Part shown: positions 27,039-35,617 of the stretch, one piece after another | Layout of the letters: every line of letters begins with the position of its first letter | Numbering within the stretch: position 1 is the first letter of the stretch | NCBI RefSeq assembly: GCF_001881565.1 | Contig: NZ_MPDJ01000002.1 | Coordinates: forward strand, 322,260 to 386,259 | DNA length: 64,000 nucleotides | Source of the DNA: Eisenbergiella tayi | GTDB lineage: Bacteria > Bacillota > Clostridia > Lachnospirales > Lachnospiraceae | Direction of reading: 5' to 3' | Made by a program: the position numbers and the translations under genes | Notes under the pieces: generated by a model | What the model was told of the DNA's origin: nothing | Seen by the model: only the letters and a program-made list of their open reading frames with translations | Databases searched by the model: none

Positions 27039-27542
27039 TCAGCTCTGTACCAGAATTTTTTCAATTTCCACCACATACATGATATGGAAATCCTTTTCCT
27101 CAAAGAACTGGTCCACCAGGCCTTTGTCCAAAAAGCTTTCCTCTGTCATAGGCTGCTCATAGAGCTTCCGGCAGATAAGGGCCATACGGCTTTCCTTAAA
27201 TACCGGCGCGCTGTTCACCATTTCCACATGCAGGCCGCTTGCAGCGATTTTATCCTCATCCCGTCCGGAAACAGTTCCCATATAATTCAACATCTTACGG
27301 CTGCTGTCATCGAAAAAGCTAAGGGAAAGCTTTTCATTCTTATCAATGAATTCCTTGGTATATCGCTGAGGCCTTACAAAAACAAAAGCCACTCTTTTCC
27401 CCCACAGGATACCAAGTCCTCCCCAGCTGGCTGTCATGGCATTTACCCTGCCTTCCTCCTCCGCCGCCACCAGCATCCAGTCCTCGTTGATTAAACGGAA
27501 TACATTATCGGTCATTTCTTCGGGTTTGATTTTGTCCCACAT
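27039..27542 (-). CDS. Flavin reductase-like domain protein
   Basis: 167 residues. Compact FMN-binding split barrel of the flavin reductase/DIM6 type: NAMTASWGGLGILWGKRVAF, FVRPQRYTKEFID and the SLSFFDD strand are typical. Members bind FMN and reduce flavins or serve as small oxidoreductases. 22 bases downstream of the PspC gene, so possibly the last gene of that operon. The cellular substrate cannot be told from sequence. Confidence 0.85.
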   Translation of the reverse strand: MWDKIKPEEMTDNVFRLINEDWMLVAAEEEGRVNAMTASWGGLGILWGKRVAFVFVRPQRYTKEFIDKNEKLSLSFFDDSSRKMLNYMGTVSGRDEDKIAASGLHVEMVNSAPVFKESRMALICRKLYEQPMTEESFLDKGLVDQFFEEKDFHIMYVVEIEKILVQS

Positions 27543-27564
27543 GCTTTTTTCCTCCTGTCTGTCT

Positions 27565-28014
27565 TTACCTCTCCGGCATAATCACTGCCACGATAAAGTA
27601 TGCAATAACTCCCAGGAAACCTGCTCCCAGAAAGATACTCGCGGCTACCCATATAATTCTGATTATGGTCGGATCCCAGTTAAAATATTCTGCGATACCG
27701 GCACATACGCCGCAAACCATCCTGTTGGTGGCCGATCTTTTCAGGCGTCTTCCGGTCTGACGGCCGCTGTCGCTGTAACCGCCGTAGCTTCCATTGCCGT
27801 ATCCGCCGCCATAGCTGTTGCCGTAACCGCCGTTTTCCTGGCCCGCACCGCCGTAGCTGTTGTTGAAACCGCCATTCTGCCAGTCATTTCCCTGATAAGT
27901 TCCATTATTGTTATTGGAGTTATAATTCCCTCCATTATTATACTGTCCGGAATTCTGTGTATTATCACTCTGTGATTCCTGGGTATTATTTTCATTGTTC
28001 ATATATTCGTCCAT
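27565..28014 (-). CDS. PspC-domain protein with Asn/Gly-rich N-terminus
   Basis: 149 residues. The first 85 are extremely rich in Asn, Gly, Gln and Tyr (NNNNGTYQGND-like). Residues 88-148 form a PspC domain: basic RRLKRSATNRMVCGVCAGIAEY then two membrane helices ending VIMPER. PspC proteins take part in membrane-stress sensing. The disordered tail resembles the QYQGNP repeats of the DUF1700 protein in the same operon. Order: padR, DUF1700, DUF4097, pspC. Confidence 0.9.
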   Translation of the reverse strand: MDEYMNNENNTQESQSDNTQNSGQYNNGGNYNSNNNNGTYQGNDWQNGGFNNSYGGAGQENGGYGNSYGGGYGNGSYGGYSDSGRQTGRRLKRSATNRMVCGVCAGIAEYFNWDPTIIRIIWVAASIFLGAGFLGVIAYFIVAVIMPER

Positions 28015-28074
28015 CTTATCCTCGCTTTCTGCCTTTACAAGGCCAGCACCTATTTTTATTATCGGCTATTCGCC

Positions 28075-29007
28075 CTAATTTGTAAAGTAAATTTGTATAC
28101 TTCCCATGGAACATGTTAAATCAAAATCGCTGTCCGCATCATAATTCATCGTACGTTCCGACGCCATCCCGGCAAAATCATTTTCACCGATGGACATACT
28201 GCCCATTGATGTTTCCAGCTGATAGTTATGGTCGCTTTCTTTTCCGCTCAGAGACATATATACGGTACCCATGCCGCAGTCCCCGGTCATATCCCCGGTT
28301 ATGGTCCCGTCATAATCCATGCTTCCCATTCCAATACTGAAATACATATCATCAACGGTCATCTCGTTGAAATATATCTGTCCCATGCCCAAATTAATAT
28401 TGGCTTCATCTGCCTTTACATCTGTAACATTCAGGCTTCCGGCTCCCACATCACAATTGAGCACCTCCGCATTAAAACCGGAAAGATCCGCTTCCCCCGC
28501 TCCAAGCCCCAAATATACATTCAAGAAAGAGATATCGGAAGGCAGATAAAGGTAAACCCTTGTTGCAGAATCTTTGAAATTGGATTTATTCCGGTTATCC
28601 AGCACTCTGATATACAGAATCCCGTCTTCCACATAATACTGCGCCTTTTTTACCTTCTCACCTTCCAGATGGATATCTCCATCCGATGATTCCGAAACAT
28701 AAAAACCTGCGCCGCCTAAATCCAGATCAAGCCCTACGATGGAATCCCTCTGCGCTGCGTAAGGAATTGTTGTACTGAAATCTTTTCCCTGTATCGGATA
28801 ATTGCTGTTAAATCCCACGCTGTCTTCTTCCGATACATTCCAGTTATTATAGTTATATCCGGTAAAAGGAATGTTCAGTTCATTATTATAATACATTTCG
28901 TCAACCTGATACCTGCCGCCCGCCGCTTTTCCTGCGAGACTGAGTACCGCGCCCAGCAGCACCATTGCCAGTGCGGCCAGAAGAGTTATTTTTAAAAATT
29001 TATTCAT
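28075..29007 (-). CDS. DUF4097 beta-helix membrane-anchored protein
   Basis: 310 residues from ATG 29007 (GGAGG upstream). One N-terminal membrane helix (FLKITLLAALAMVLLGAVLS), then a repetitive beta-strand domain of the DUF4097 (putative adhesin) type: LGLGAGEADLSG, VGAGSLNVTD, LGMGQIYFNE, IGMGSMDYDG, GMGTVYMSLS. Each strand repeat is 18-20 residues with a GxG turn. Likely displayed outside the membrane. Commonly found next to PadR and DUF1700 genes in Firmicutes. Confidence 0.88.
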   Translation of the reverse strand: MNKFLKITLLAALAMVLLGAVLSLAGKAAGGRYQVDEMYYNNELNIPFTGYNYNNWNVSEEDSVGFNSNYPIQGKDFSTTIPYAAQRDSIVGLDLDLGGAGFYVSESSDGDIHLEGEKVKKAQYYVEDGILYIRVLDNRNKSNFKDSATRVYLYLPSDISFLNVYLGLGAGEADLSGFNAEVLNCDVGAGSLNVTDVKADEANINLGMGQIYFNEMTVDDMYFSIGMGSMDYDGTITGDMTGDCGMGTVYMSLSGKESDHNYQLETSMGSMSIGENDFAGMASERTMNYDADSDFDLTCSMGSIQIYFTN

Positions 29008-29023
29008 TTTCTTTCCTCCATTT

Positions 29024-30388
29024 TTATGCCGCATTTCTTCTGGTAAAAGGCCATCTGCAGGCTCTCACGAATGCTGTGCAGACTACCGGGACCACTTTAG
29101 CCGCCACCCAAATCATACCAGCCGTCATTGCAAGACCGATTCCCGTACATATAAGTCCGCCGCCCAACAGGTAAATTGCTCCTGCAGGGAAAAGGAACAG
29201 CTTGGTAAACGCTTCTATTACAAGAACCACTCCAACTGCCAGGACGATAAACCCGGCTACCACAAGAGAAGCAACTACTGCGATGATTGCCACTGCAATA
29301 CTGAAAATCACTGCCAGCACTGCAATTCCTATCGGGACGATAATCGGCAGGGCAAAAATACATAAAAGAACAAACAATATGATTTCACCGGCCGTACGTC
29401 TCTTTTTAGGAGGTCTGTTATAGGTATCGTAGGAATAACCATATTGGTTCTGGTACTGATACTGATTGGGTCCCTGGCCCTGATACTGGTTATAGGTATT
29501 CTGATACTGATTGCGGTAAGGCCCCTGATTATTATTAGTATAAGGGCTTCCCTGATATGGCTGGCCCTGCTGATAACCCTGATTGGGATTTCCCTGGTAC
29601 TGGCCGCCCGGGTTTCCCTGGTACCCGGCTCCCCGATTGGGATTTCCCTGATACTGGTTACCCTGGCTGGGATTTCCCTGGTACTGAGTACCCTGACCGG
29701 GATTTCCCTGGTACTGGCTTCCCTGGCCGGGATTCCCCTGATACTGGTTACCCTGATTGGAATTTCCCTGATACTGAGTACCCTGACCAGGATTCCCCTG
29801 GTATTGGCTGCTCTGACCAGGATTCCCCTGATACTGGGTGTTCTGATACTGATTCTCCTGGTAACGGCCGTTTTGCTGCCGGCCTGCTGTTTCCTGTCCC
29901 TGCTCCCGGAAAGTATCCTGTCCCTGCTCCTGGGAAGCGTCTACCCGGGCTCCTGAAGCCTCCTGCTCTCTGTTCTCTGTCTCCATTGTATCAGAGGCGT
30001 TATTTTCTTCAGTTTTCTCCTCTTCAAATGCCTTTGCAAAGGTATCTTCTGAGAAATCATCACCCAACTGCAGGACGATTCTGTCACTGTTATTCCCGGA
30101 GGCCTCTGATTCTTCCGCAGCTTCCGGAACTGCCGGGGCTTCCTCTTCCATATTCATATGATAGCCGCCCTCGGTGAATTCTCCTGTTTCAATACCATCC
30201 CTTAAGCCTTCTTTAATATTGGCGGCTACCTGTGCGGGCGAACCCAGAGAACCGATTGACTCTTCTTCATTTTCTATACCGGCGTCATCAAGGTAATCAT
30301 TGTAATATTGTAATGCTTCTTCCCGTTCTGCCTGTGAAATGTCCGAAAGGAGCATTTCCAACTGCTTCATAAATTCCTGCCTGTTCAT
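29024..30388 (-). CDS. DUF1700 protein with QYQGNP repeats
   Basis: 454 residues. The N-terminal DUF1700 domain (1-65) is clear: MNRQEFMKQLEMLLSDI, EALQYYNDYLDDAG, SPAQVAANIKEG. An acidic linker and about 150 residues of repeats of GNPGQGSQYQ type (roughly 170-320) follow, then a basic PPKKRR motif and several C-terminal membrane helices. The start overlaps the padR stop by one base (TAATG). A gene pair of PadR and DUF1700 is common in Firmicutes. The role of the Gln/Asn repeats is unknown; they are built from 30-bp DNA units likely to vary in number. Confidence 0.88.
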   Translation of the reverse strand: MNRQEFMKQLEMLLSDISQAEREEALQYYNDYLDDAGIENEEESIGSLGSPAQVAANIKEGLRDGIETGEFTEGGYHMNMEEEAPAVPEAAEESEASGNNSDRIVLQLGDDFSEDTFAKAFEEEKTEENNASDTMETENREQEASGARVDASQEQGQDTFREQGQETAGRQQNGRYQENQYQNTQYQGNPGQSSQYQGNPGQGTQYQGNSNQGNQYQGNPGQGSQYQGNPGQGTQYQGNPSQGNQYQGNPNRGAGYQGNPGGQYQGNPNQGYQQGQPYQGSPYTNNNQGPYRNQYQNTYNQYQGQGPNQYQYQNQYGYSYDTYNRPPKKRRTAGEIILFVLLCIFALPIIVPIGIAVLAVIFSIAVAIIAVVASLVVAGFIVLAVGVVLVIEAFTKLFLFPAGAIYLLGGGLICTGIGLAMTAGMIWVAAKVVPVVCTAFVRACRWPFTRRNAA

Positions 30389-30717
30389 TATTTAATACCT
30401 CCCTCGAACATTCCCGTTATTTTTGCGGAATACTTATTCCATTCTTCTTCGTATAACGTAAGCTGTGCCATTCCTTTTTCCGTTACCTTGTAATAGCGGC
30501 GGTTCCTGCCCGCGCATTCCATGTCGTAAACGGCAAGGCAGTCATCCTTTTGCAACCGTCTCAGCACCGGATACAGCGTGGACTCGGATAACTCAATTAC
30601 CTGCCTTACTTCCTGGGTTATTTTATATCCGTAGGTCCCTTCCGGTTCCTTTGAGACAACAGCAAGCACAATCGCATCCAAAAGTGCCGCTCCTGTATTA
30701 AAAACCATATTCTGCAC
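30388..30717 (-). CDS. PadR-family transcriptional regulator
   Basis: 109 residues. PadR winged helix: LLDAIVLAVVSKEPEGTYGYKI, then ELSESTLYPVLRRLQKDDCL, and the wing GRNRRYYKVTEKG. First gene of the envelope operon and presumably its repressor, as in other PadR-DUF1700 pairs. Confidence 0.92.
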   Translation of the reverse strand: MQNMVFNTGAALLDAIVLAVVSKEPEGTYGYKITQEVRQVIELSESTLYPVLRRLQKDDCLAVYDMECAGRNRRYYKVTEKGMAQLTLYEEEWNKYSAKITGMFEGGIK

Positions 30718-30741
30718 TCCCTTCTAATGGGGCTTTCATAC

Positions 30742-30801
30742 TATACATTGTATAATATTGTTCTTTAGGTATACTATATGATATATAATATTTTTAGTCA
30801 A
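30742..30801 (-). promoter_or_regulatory. padR operon promoter and operator-like palindrome
   Basis: Minus strand -35 TTGACT (30796-30801), 17-bp spacer, -10 TATAGT (30773-30778). A perfect 13-bp palindrome TATACATTGTATA (30742-30754) lies just downstream of the expected start site and is a good candidate PadR operator. Confidence 0.65.
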
Positions 30802-30881
30802 GGAATAATCAGGGAAGAATCGTTGAAAAATAGTGGATAAAAAGCGAAAGAAATTCTTAAGAAAGCTCCCACTAAAGAAAA

Positions 30882-30919
30882 GGAGAACCCCGCCAAAATT
30901 AACCGGCAGAAGTTCTCCC
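30882..30919. terminator. Terminator after unit D small gene
   Basis: Stem GGAGAAC / GTTCTCC extended by GCC/GGC, with CTCTTTTT on the plus side and CTTTTCTTT on the minus side. Confidence 0.6.
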
Positions 30920-30989
30920 TCTTTTTACTGTTCCTGTTTTATTTCAGTTCTCCGAAGAGAAATATTTTCTTCTTAAATTTACAGATACC

Positions 30990-31460
30990 TTAATTCTCCG
31001 TACCATCCTTTAATTCACTGCCCTCTATGGCACTGTCAATAAGCTTTAACAGCTCCAGTGCACTGCGGAAATGCTTTGTAACACCTTTCTCCGTCCAGGA
31101 TATGGATCCCTGCCATGTAGCGTTTTGCCTGCTGGTCACACGGACAATAAAGGAAGCCTTGCGTCCCACCTGATTTTTTATATCCTGTTCATCCTTCACC
31201 GCTTCTGCCTCCTTGTCTGTTTCTGTTTGTACCTTTTTGGGTTTCAGCGTTCTGTCACGGGTCGATGCCTGCGGGAAATTAAGCCTGTCATATAACGCCT
31301 CCATTTCAGCCAATAGCTGAAGCTGGTTGGTGAAAAGCACAGGGGTTTCCGAATAACAATGGTACATCCGTCCTTCTATCAGTTCCTCTTTTATCTCGTC
31401 AATGCAGACACAGATGACATTTTTCGGTAAAAAGCCCTTCTTCAATGACGTTTGCTGCAT
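30990..31460 (-). CDS. TWQG-motif protein, long form (unit D)
   Basis: 156 residues from ATG 31460 (GGGAGGTG upstream). The C-terminal 65 residues form the conserved core found three more times in this region: KASFIVRVTSRQNATWQGS, then FRSALELLKLIDSA. The N-terminal 85 residues (GFLPKNVICVCIDEIKEE, MYHCYSETPVLFTN) exist only in this copy. An internal AAGGAGG eight bases before GTG 31199 could start a 69-residue core-only product; this arrangement is kept in the other two readable copies. No surface protein follows this copy before the terminator. I do not know the function; the family often sits beside surface-protein genes in Lachnospiraceae. Confidence 0.75.
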   Translation of the reverse strand: MQQTSLKKGFLPKNVICVCIDEIKEELIEGRMYHCYSETPVLFTNQLQLLAEMEALYDRLNFPQASTRDRTLKPKKVQTETDKEAEAVKDEQDIKNQVGRKASFIVRVTSRQNATWQGSISWTEKGVTKHFRSALELLKLIDSAIEGSELKDGTEN

Positions 31461-31488
31461 ATAGCACCTCCCTCTCATCGTTAATTTG

Positions 31489-31522
31489 AGTATAACGGAC
31501 ATAGCGTAACGTCAAGCGTTAC
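31489..31522 (-). promoter_or_regulatory. Unit D promoter with paired heptamers
   Basis: Minus strand: heptamers GTAACGC (31516-31522) and GTTACGC (31504-31510), 12 bp start to start, then 9 bp, then -10 TATACT (31489-31494) and a conserved CAAATTAA. The -35 at 17-bp spacing is poor (GCTTGA). Same geometry as units A, B and C. Confidence 0.75.
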
Positions 31523-31616
31523 ATTTCGCAAAAAAATGTTAATATTTCAAATATTTTGTTGAATATTCTGAACAGGACAGTTTCTGTCAGCGCGGCTGAC
31601 TGCATTATATATAGAA

Positions 31617-31650
31617 GAACTCCCACCAGTAAAACCGACAGGAGTTCCCT
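31617..31650 (-). terminator. Terminator of surface protein C
   Basis: Stem GAACTCC / GGAGTTC around a 19-nt loop, with TTCTTC downstream on the minus strand; 40 bases past the stop codon. Confidence 0.6.
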
Positions 31651-31690
31651 TATATCTGACAGACTATGGTTTTGTACTCAAGAAGGAGAT

Positions 31691-34600
31691 TTATTCCTCT
31701 TCTTTTTTACGTCTCTTATTATATACGGTAAATCCCAGTGTCAGCACGGCGCCCATCATCAGCAGTGACCAGCCTGCTATCGGTGCGGTATCTCCGGTTC
31801 CGGGTCCCTTGCTTTCTCCAAGGACACTTACCTCCGGCGCAAATGCTTCACCAAGGACGCCCATTTCAGGTCCTTCAGGAGCAAACGCTTCCCCAAGGAC
31901 ACCTGCTGTGGCTGCAGGCGCTGCACCGGGAGCCGGCGCATCAGGTTCGGGGCCGGGGCCAGGGCCGGGATCCGGGGTGGGAGTCGGTGCAGGATCAACC
32001 GGTGTTGTTGTGCTTTCATACAAAGCTGTAAATGTCATATCCTCTGCAACCTGATATTCTGCATCAGGCAATGCCTGAGACCAGCCGGTATGCCGGTAAT
32101 CTGTATCCGCTGTTACTGTGGGTACTGTAATTTCGGACCATTCCGTGCCCTTCAGAACCTTCCAGCTTGTTTGGCCATCCAGACTTCCGTATTCTCCGGG
32201 AAGGAAGGTTACTGTCGCCCAAGCATCTTCATCTTCTGCATACTGCGCAACATAACTCTGATTGCTGTTGATCTTATCCGTACTCTCCGGCAGTTCAGGA
32301 TTCCAGCCATCAGCCGCATATCCGGCATCGGGCTTGATTACGGGTACTTCTATTTCGGACCATAACGTTCCCTTCAGGACTTTCTGACTCAGTATACCTT
32401 CAAGCCTTCCGTGTGATCCCGGAAGGAATGTTACTGTTACCCATGCATCATCATCTTCCACATAGTAAACTTTGATTACTGCGCCATCAGAAACTGCGAC
32501 TTTTCCATTAACCGCTTCCGGATCAACCTTGCTGTATTTATAGCCCGTTAACTTCTTCGCAATCTCTGCATCTGTGGGTATCTGAATATCACTTAACGCC
32601 ACATTATTTACACTGACCTTCGCTGTTTTTTGCTCGCTTCCCACCAATGTATTTTCCGCATAATAGGAAACCGTATAATTAAATGTCTTTAAATCAAAGT
32701 AATACTTAATTTCCTCTGCCTTTTTTTTATCATTCGAGGCAAATGCAATAACCTTTGACTTTTGGCTGTTGTAGACATATCCCGGATACGCATCCTTATC
32801 CGTACATAACTTAATTGCATTTTTCTCAGCAAGCGCACTGACTGTATAAGATACTGTTTCATCCAATTTATAGCTTCCGTTTTCCTGTTCAAAGTAATAC
32901 TTCACCTGTAAATTGGCATAATTACTGTCTTCTGCATCTGCCCACACTGCCTTAAATACAAACTCATTCTGGGCATTCGCATATTTTATCGTACCTGTAC
33001 TGATTGTGAAACGATCATATTGCCTGTACTCTTTGCTGGTTCCTGCCAGTTCCCAGTGATCAAATACTTTTCCTTCTTTCTCCGGCACTCTGTTTGTAAT
33101 AGCAATTACGTTATTTTCGCCGCTGAATGCAGTATAAGTATCTGAATCTGTAATATTGCCGGTTCCGCCGTTCAAATCATATTTTACAGAATAACCGGCC
33201 TTTTCAATACTTAAGAATATCTGTTTATTTGTTTCGGATGAATAGCCTACTTTAAATCTGTAATTGTATGTTACTCCATCTCTGTAATAAGTACCTTTTT
33301 CAATGGAAATTCCATTCATGCCTGTTCCGGTTAATTTTATTTTGTTTCCGTCATAGCCGGGTAAGATATTAAAATAGAATTCATTTCCATCTTTATCTGC
33401 TTTGTAAACAGTATTAATTGTGCCGGTTACCCATTTACTGGTATAACCCTCATATCCATAGAGCTGATTATTCGCTATACCGACTAATTGCTTTATAATA
33501 ATTTCCGGACGCTTATTACTTTTAAAATTACCGCTGTTAATAACGATATCTTCATATGCATTGGTAATTGTAATAGCATAGGTATATTTATTAAAATCAA
33601 CTGTCCTGCTGCCGGTATTGATTTTTTCTGAAACAACATTAGTTAATTCGATCTTCACCTGGGTCCCGCTGGGTAAGGTTGTTGTCGCCTGCGCTCCCTT
33701 TGTATAGCTGGTGGGAACATTGACAAAGGTTCCATTAATCTGTAATTGATTTAAGAGCCAGTCTGTCCAGGTACCTTCTCCATCCTGATGGCCGCTGTCA
33801 CTTACCAGTGTTAATTTTAAGGTTTCACCATTTCCAAAAGAGGAGCCGGAATTAGGGCTTGTAATATTTCCCTGTCTTATTTCATTGTTGGAATAAGTTA
33901 ATTTATAGCTGTTAACCTTCTTAAATGTAACTGTTACTTCCTGATCCTGGTCTGCCTTCTGCACCGTATAATCCCATTTATAGTCAGTAACTTTTATTCC
34001 ATTTATTATTGTTCCATTTACTTTCACATTATCGATTACATAACCACGGTTAAATTCCACCCGGAAAGTCAGATCACTGTCCTTCTTGATTTTCTCAGGG
34101 CCGGTTACGCTTCCGCCGTCCGAACCCGGTGTATCGTTAACTTTCGTTATATAAGTTACATTCAGGTTAGATAAATCTGATTCATAAAACAAAACAATCT
34201 CTCTGCCGTTTTCCAGTATTGTTCCCGCATCGGATTCCCCTACACTGTAATATACGATATCTTCATATACACCGACGTACTGAATGGTATCCTGATCTAC
34301 TTTTGCTTCAACAAAAGTATAGCCTGCAAAAGAAGGGGCATTCTCTTTGATTTCCCCTACCGGAAGAAGAAATGATCCGTCATTATCATCCGCTCCGGAA
34401 ATTCTTACTGTCACTGATTCCTCAGGATTAGCCCGGAGAATATTTCTCATGAGCAAACGCTGTGCGGCCTGCTCCGTCTCAACAGAAACAGTGGTATCCC
34501 CCTGAATATTTTTCAGGATATAAGAGCCGTCTGAGGATTCCAGATCAGCGCCGTCAGCTGTTACGCTTTTTAAGCGATACCCCTTTCCAGTCTCAACCTG

Positions 34601-35101
34601 AAAGGACAGATCGCTGTCTTTTTCTGCTTCCGCACTGGCAACAGCTTCTCCATTTACTTTAATAACTGCTTCACCGCTGACGTCAAATGAAACCATAAAA
34701 GTATCTTTCTTTTCATTTTCCGAAGTCTCAGTAACGTCCTCTGTAACGGTCTCTTCCGTTTCCAGTTCATCTTCGGTGGATACTGCAGTGATTTCGCTCT
34801 CTGTCTCCGTATTCTCCCCGCCAGCTTCCGTGATTTCTTCCGACTCGTCCGTCTCCGACGTCTGTGTTCCTTCCGGAACCTCTGAGCTTTCCTCATTTTC
34901 CGAAGAGTCTGATGAAGCTGCTGATGTCACTTCTTCTGTCTTATCCTCGTTTGCATCTGATGCCGGTTCGCTTGATATTTCGGCTGCTGATTCTACTTCT
35001 GCGGCAGTAACAGTCATCCTGTCATTTCCCAACGTAGTGGCAGCCAGAACAAAAACCAGCAGAAATGCCCAAAGTCTTTGTAACGATTTTGCCTTTTTCA
35101 T
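31691..35101 (-). CDS. Large cell-surface protein C with non-canonical anchor
   Basis: 1136 residues from ATG 35101 (GAGGAGA upstream). Signal peptide MKKAKSLQRLWAFLLVFVLA, then an acidic Ser/Thr/Glu region (about 35-140), a beta domain (145-220), and a module of about 650 residues shared with surface protein B. InlB-like strands are visible (VRYDLNGGTG-type, FDHWELAG). Two 70-residue repeats (VTVTFLPGSHGRLEG and VTFLPGEYGSLDG) occupy about 890-1030. A Pro/Gly linker, three VLGE motifs, then GPGTGD, a membrane helix and RRKKEEE end the protein. This is the shape of a sortase substrate but lacks LPxTG. Probably an adhesin; the ligand is unknown. Unit C of the tandem array, 53 bases after its small gene. 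Confidence 0.85.
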   Translation of the reverse strand: MKKAKSLQRLWAFLLVFVLAATTLGNDRMTVTAAEVESAAEISSEPASDANEDKTEEVTSAASSDSSENEESSEVPEGTQTSETDESEEITEAGGENTETESEITAVSTEDELETEETVTEDVTETSENEKKDTFMVSFDVSGEAVIKVNGEAVASAEAEKDSDLSFQVETGKGYRLKSVTADGADLESSDGSYILKNIQGDTTVSVETEQAAQRLLMRNILRANPEESVTVRISGADDNDGSFLLPVGEIKENAPSFAGYTFVEAKVDQDTIQYVGVYEDIVYYSVGESDAGTILENGREIVLFYESDLSNLNVTYITKVNDTPGSDGGSVTGPEKIKKDSDLTFRVEFNRGYVIDNVKVNGTIINGIKVTDYKWDYTVQKADQDQEVTVTFKKVNSYKLTYSNNEIRQGNITSPNSGSSFGNGETLKLTLVSDSGHQDGEGTWTDWLLNQLQINGTFVNVPTSYTKGAQATTTLPSGTQVKIELTNVVSEKINTGSRTVDFNKYTYAITITNAYEDIVINSGNFKSNKRPEIIIKQLVGIANNQLYGYEGYTSKWVTGTINTVYKADKDGNEFYFNILPGYDGNKIKLTGTGMNGISIEKGTYYRDGVTYNYRFKVGYSSETNKQIFLSIEKAGYSVKYDLNGGTGNITDSDTYTAFSGENNVIAITNRVPEKEGKVFDHWELAGTSKEYRQYDRFTISTGTIKYANAQNEFVFKAVWADAEDSNYANLQVKYYFEQENGSYKLDETVSYTVSALAEKNAIKLCTDKDAYPGYVYNSQKSKVIAFASNDKKKAEEIKYYFDLKTFNYTVSYYAENTLVGSEQKTAKVSVNNVALSDIQIPTDAEIAKKLTGYKYSKVDPEAVNGKVAVSDGAVIKVYYVEDDDAWVTVTFLPGSHGRLEGILSQKVLKGTLWSEIEVPVIKPDAGYAADGWNPELPESTDKINSNQSYVAQYAEDEDAWATVTFLPGEYGSLDGQTSWKVLKGTEWSEITVPTVTADTDYRHTGWSQALPDAEYQVAEDMTFTALYESTTTPVDPAPTPTPDPGPGPGPEPDAPAPGAAPAATAGVLGEAFAPEGPEMGVLGEAFAPEVSVLGESKGPGTGDTAPIAGWSLLMMGAVLTLGFTVYNKRRKKEEE

Positions 35102-35154
35102 TCCTCTTTCTCCTCTCTTTTCTTTAAACAACACTTAACCAAACCCCTGTTTTC

Positions 35155-35430
35155 CTAACTGTCATTTACTGCTTCCTCTTCATCATCTTCCAAAGCACTG
35201 GCGATAAGCTTCAAGAGCTCCAGAGCGCTTCGAAAATGTTTTGTAATTCCTCTCTCCGTCCAGGATATGGATCCCTGCCATGTGGCATATTGTCTGCTGG
35301 TTATCCGGAGAATGAAGGAAGCCTTACGTCCAACCTGATTATTGATATCCTGTTCATCCCGCACCTCTTCTGCCTCCTTATCTGCCCCTGTTTGGATTAT
35401 TTGGTTCCGTATACTGATTTCCTTCACCAT
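35155..35430 (-). CDS. TWQG-motif small protein (unit C)
   Basis: The core KASFILRITSRQYATWQGS and FRSALELLKLIASA is intact. The open frame begins at ATG 35430, only about 8 bases past the -10, so that start would be nearly leaderless. A better start is GTG 35364, eight bases after AAGGAGG, giving 69 residues. Compared with unit D the long N-terminus is gone, replaced by a short stretch joined to the promoter. Co-transcribed with surface protein C. Function unknown. Confidence 0.7.
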   Translation of the reverse strand: MVKEISIRNQIIQTGADKEAEEVRDEQDINNQVGRKASFILRITSRQYATWQGSISWTERGITKHFRSALELLKLIASALEDDEEEAVNDS

Positions 35431-35437
35431 TAATTTG

Positions 35438-35471
35438 AGTATAACAGTCCAGGTGTTACATAAAGTGTTAC
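35438..35471 (-). promoter_or_regulatory. Unit C promoter with paired heptamers
   Basis: Heptamers GTAACAC (35465-35471) and GTAACAC (35453-35459), 12 bp apart; 9 bp to -10 TATACT (35438-35443), followed by CAAATTAATG. The -35 is poor (ACTTTA). Confidence 0.75.
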
Positions 35472-35571
35472 ATATCAGGAATTAGTGTAACTATTTTTTA
35501 ACTTTTTTGGGTCAAACAGGAATTTTTTATGGGAAAACACCTTTTAAAATAATTTTTTCCCATGCAATACC

Positions 35572-35607
35572 AAAAAGACCGCCCGGATTTCTCCGGACGA
35601 TCTTTTT
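35572..35607 (-). terminator. Terminator of surface protein B
   Basis: Stem AAAAAGA..CGTCCGG paired with CCGGGCGGTCTTTTT, loop AGAAAT, T run downstream on the minus strand. Nearly the same sequence ends surface protein A at 43153-43188. Confidence 0.88.
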
Positions 35608-35617
35608 GACTAAGGAA

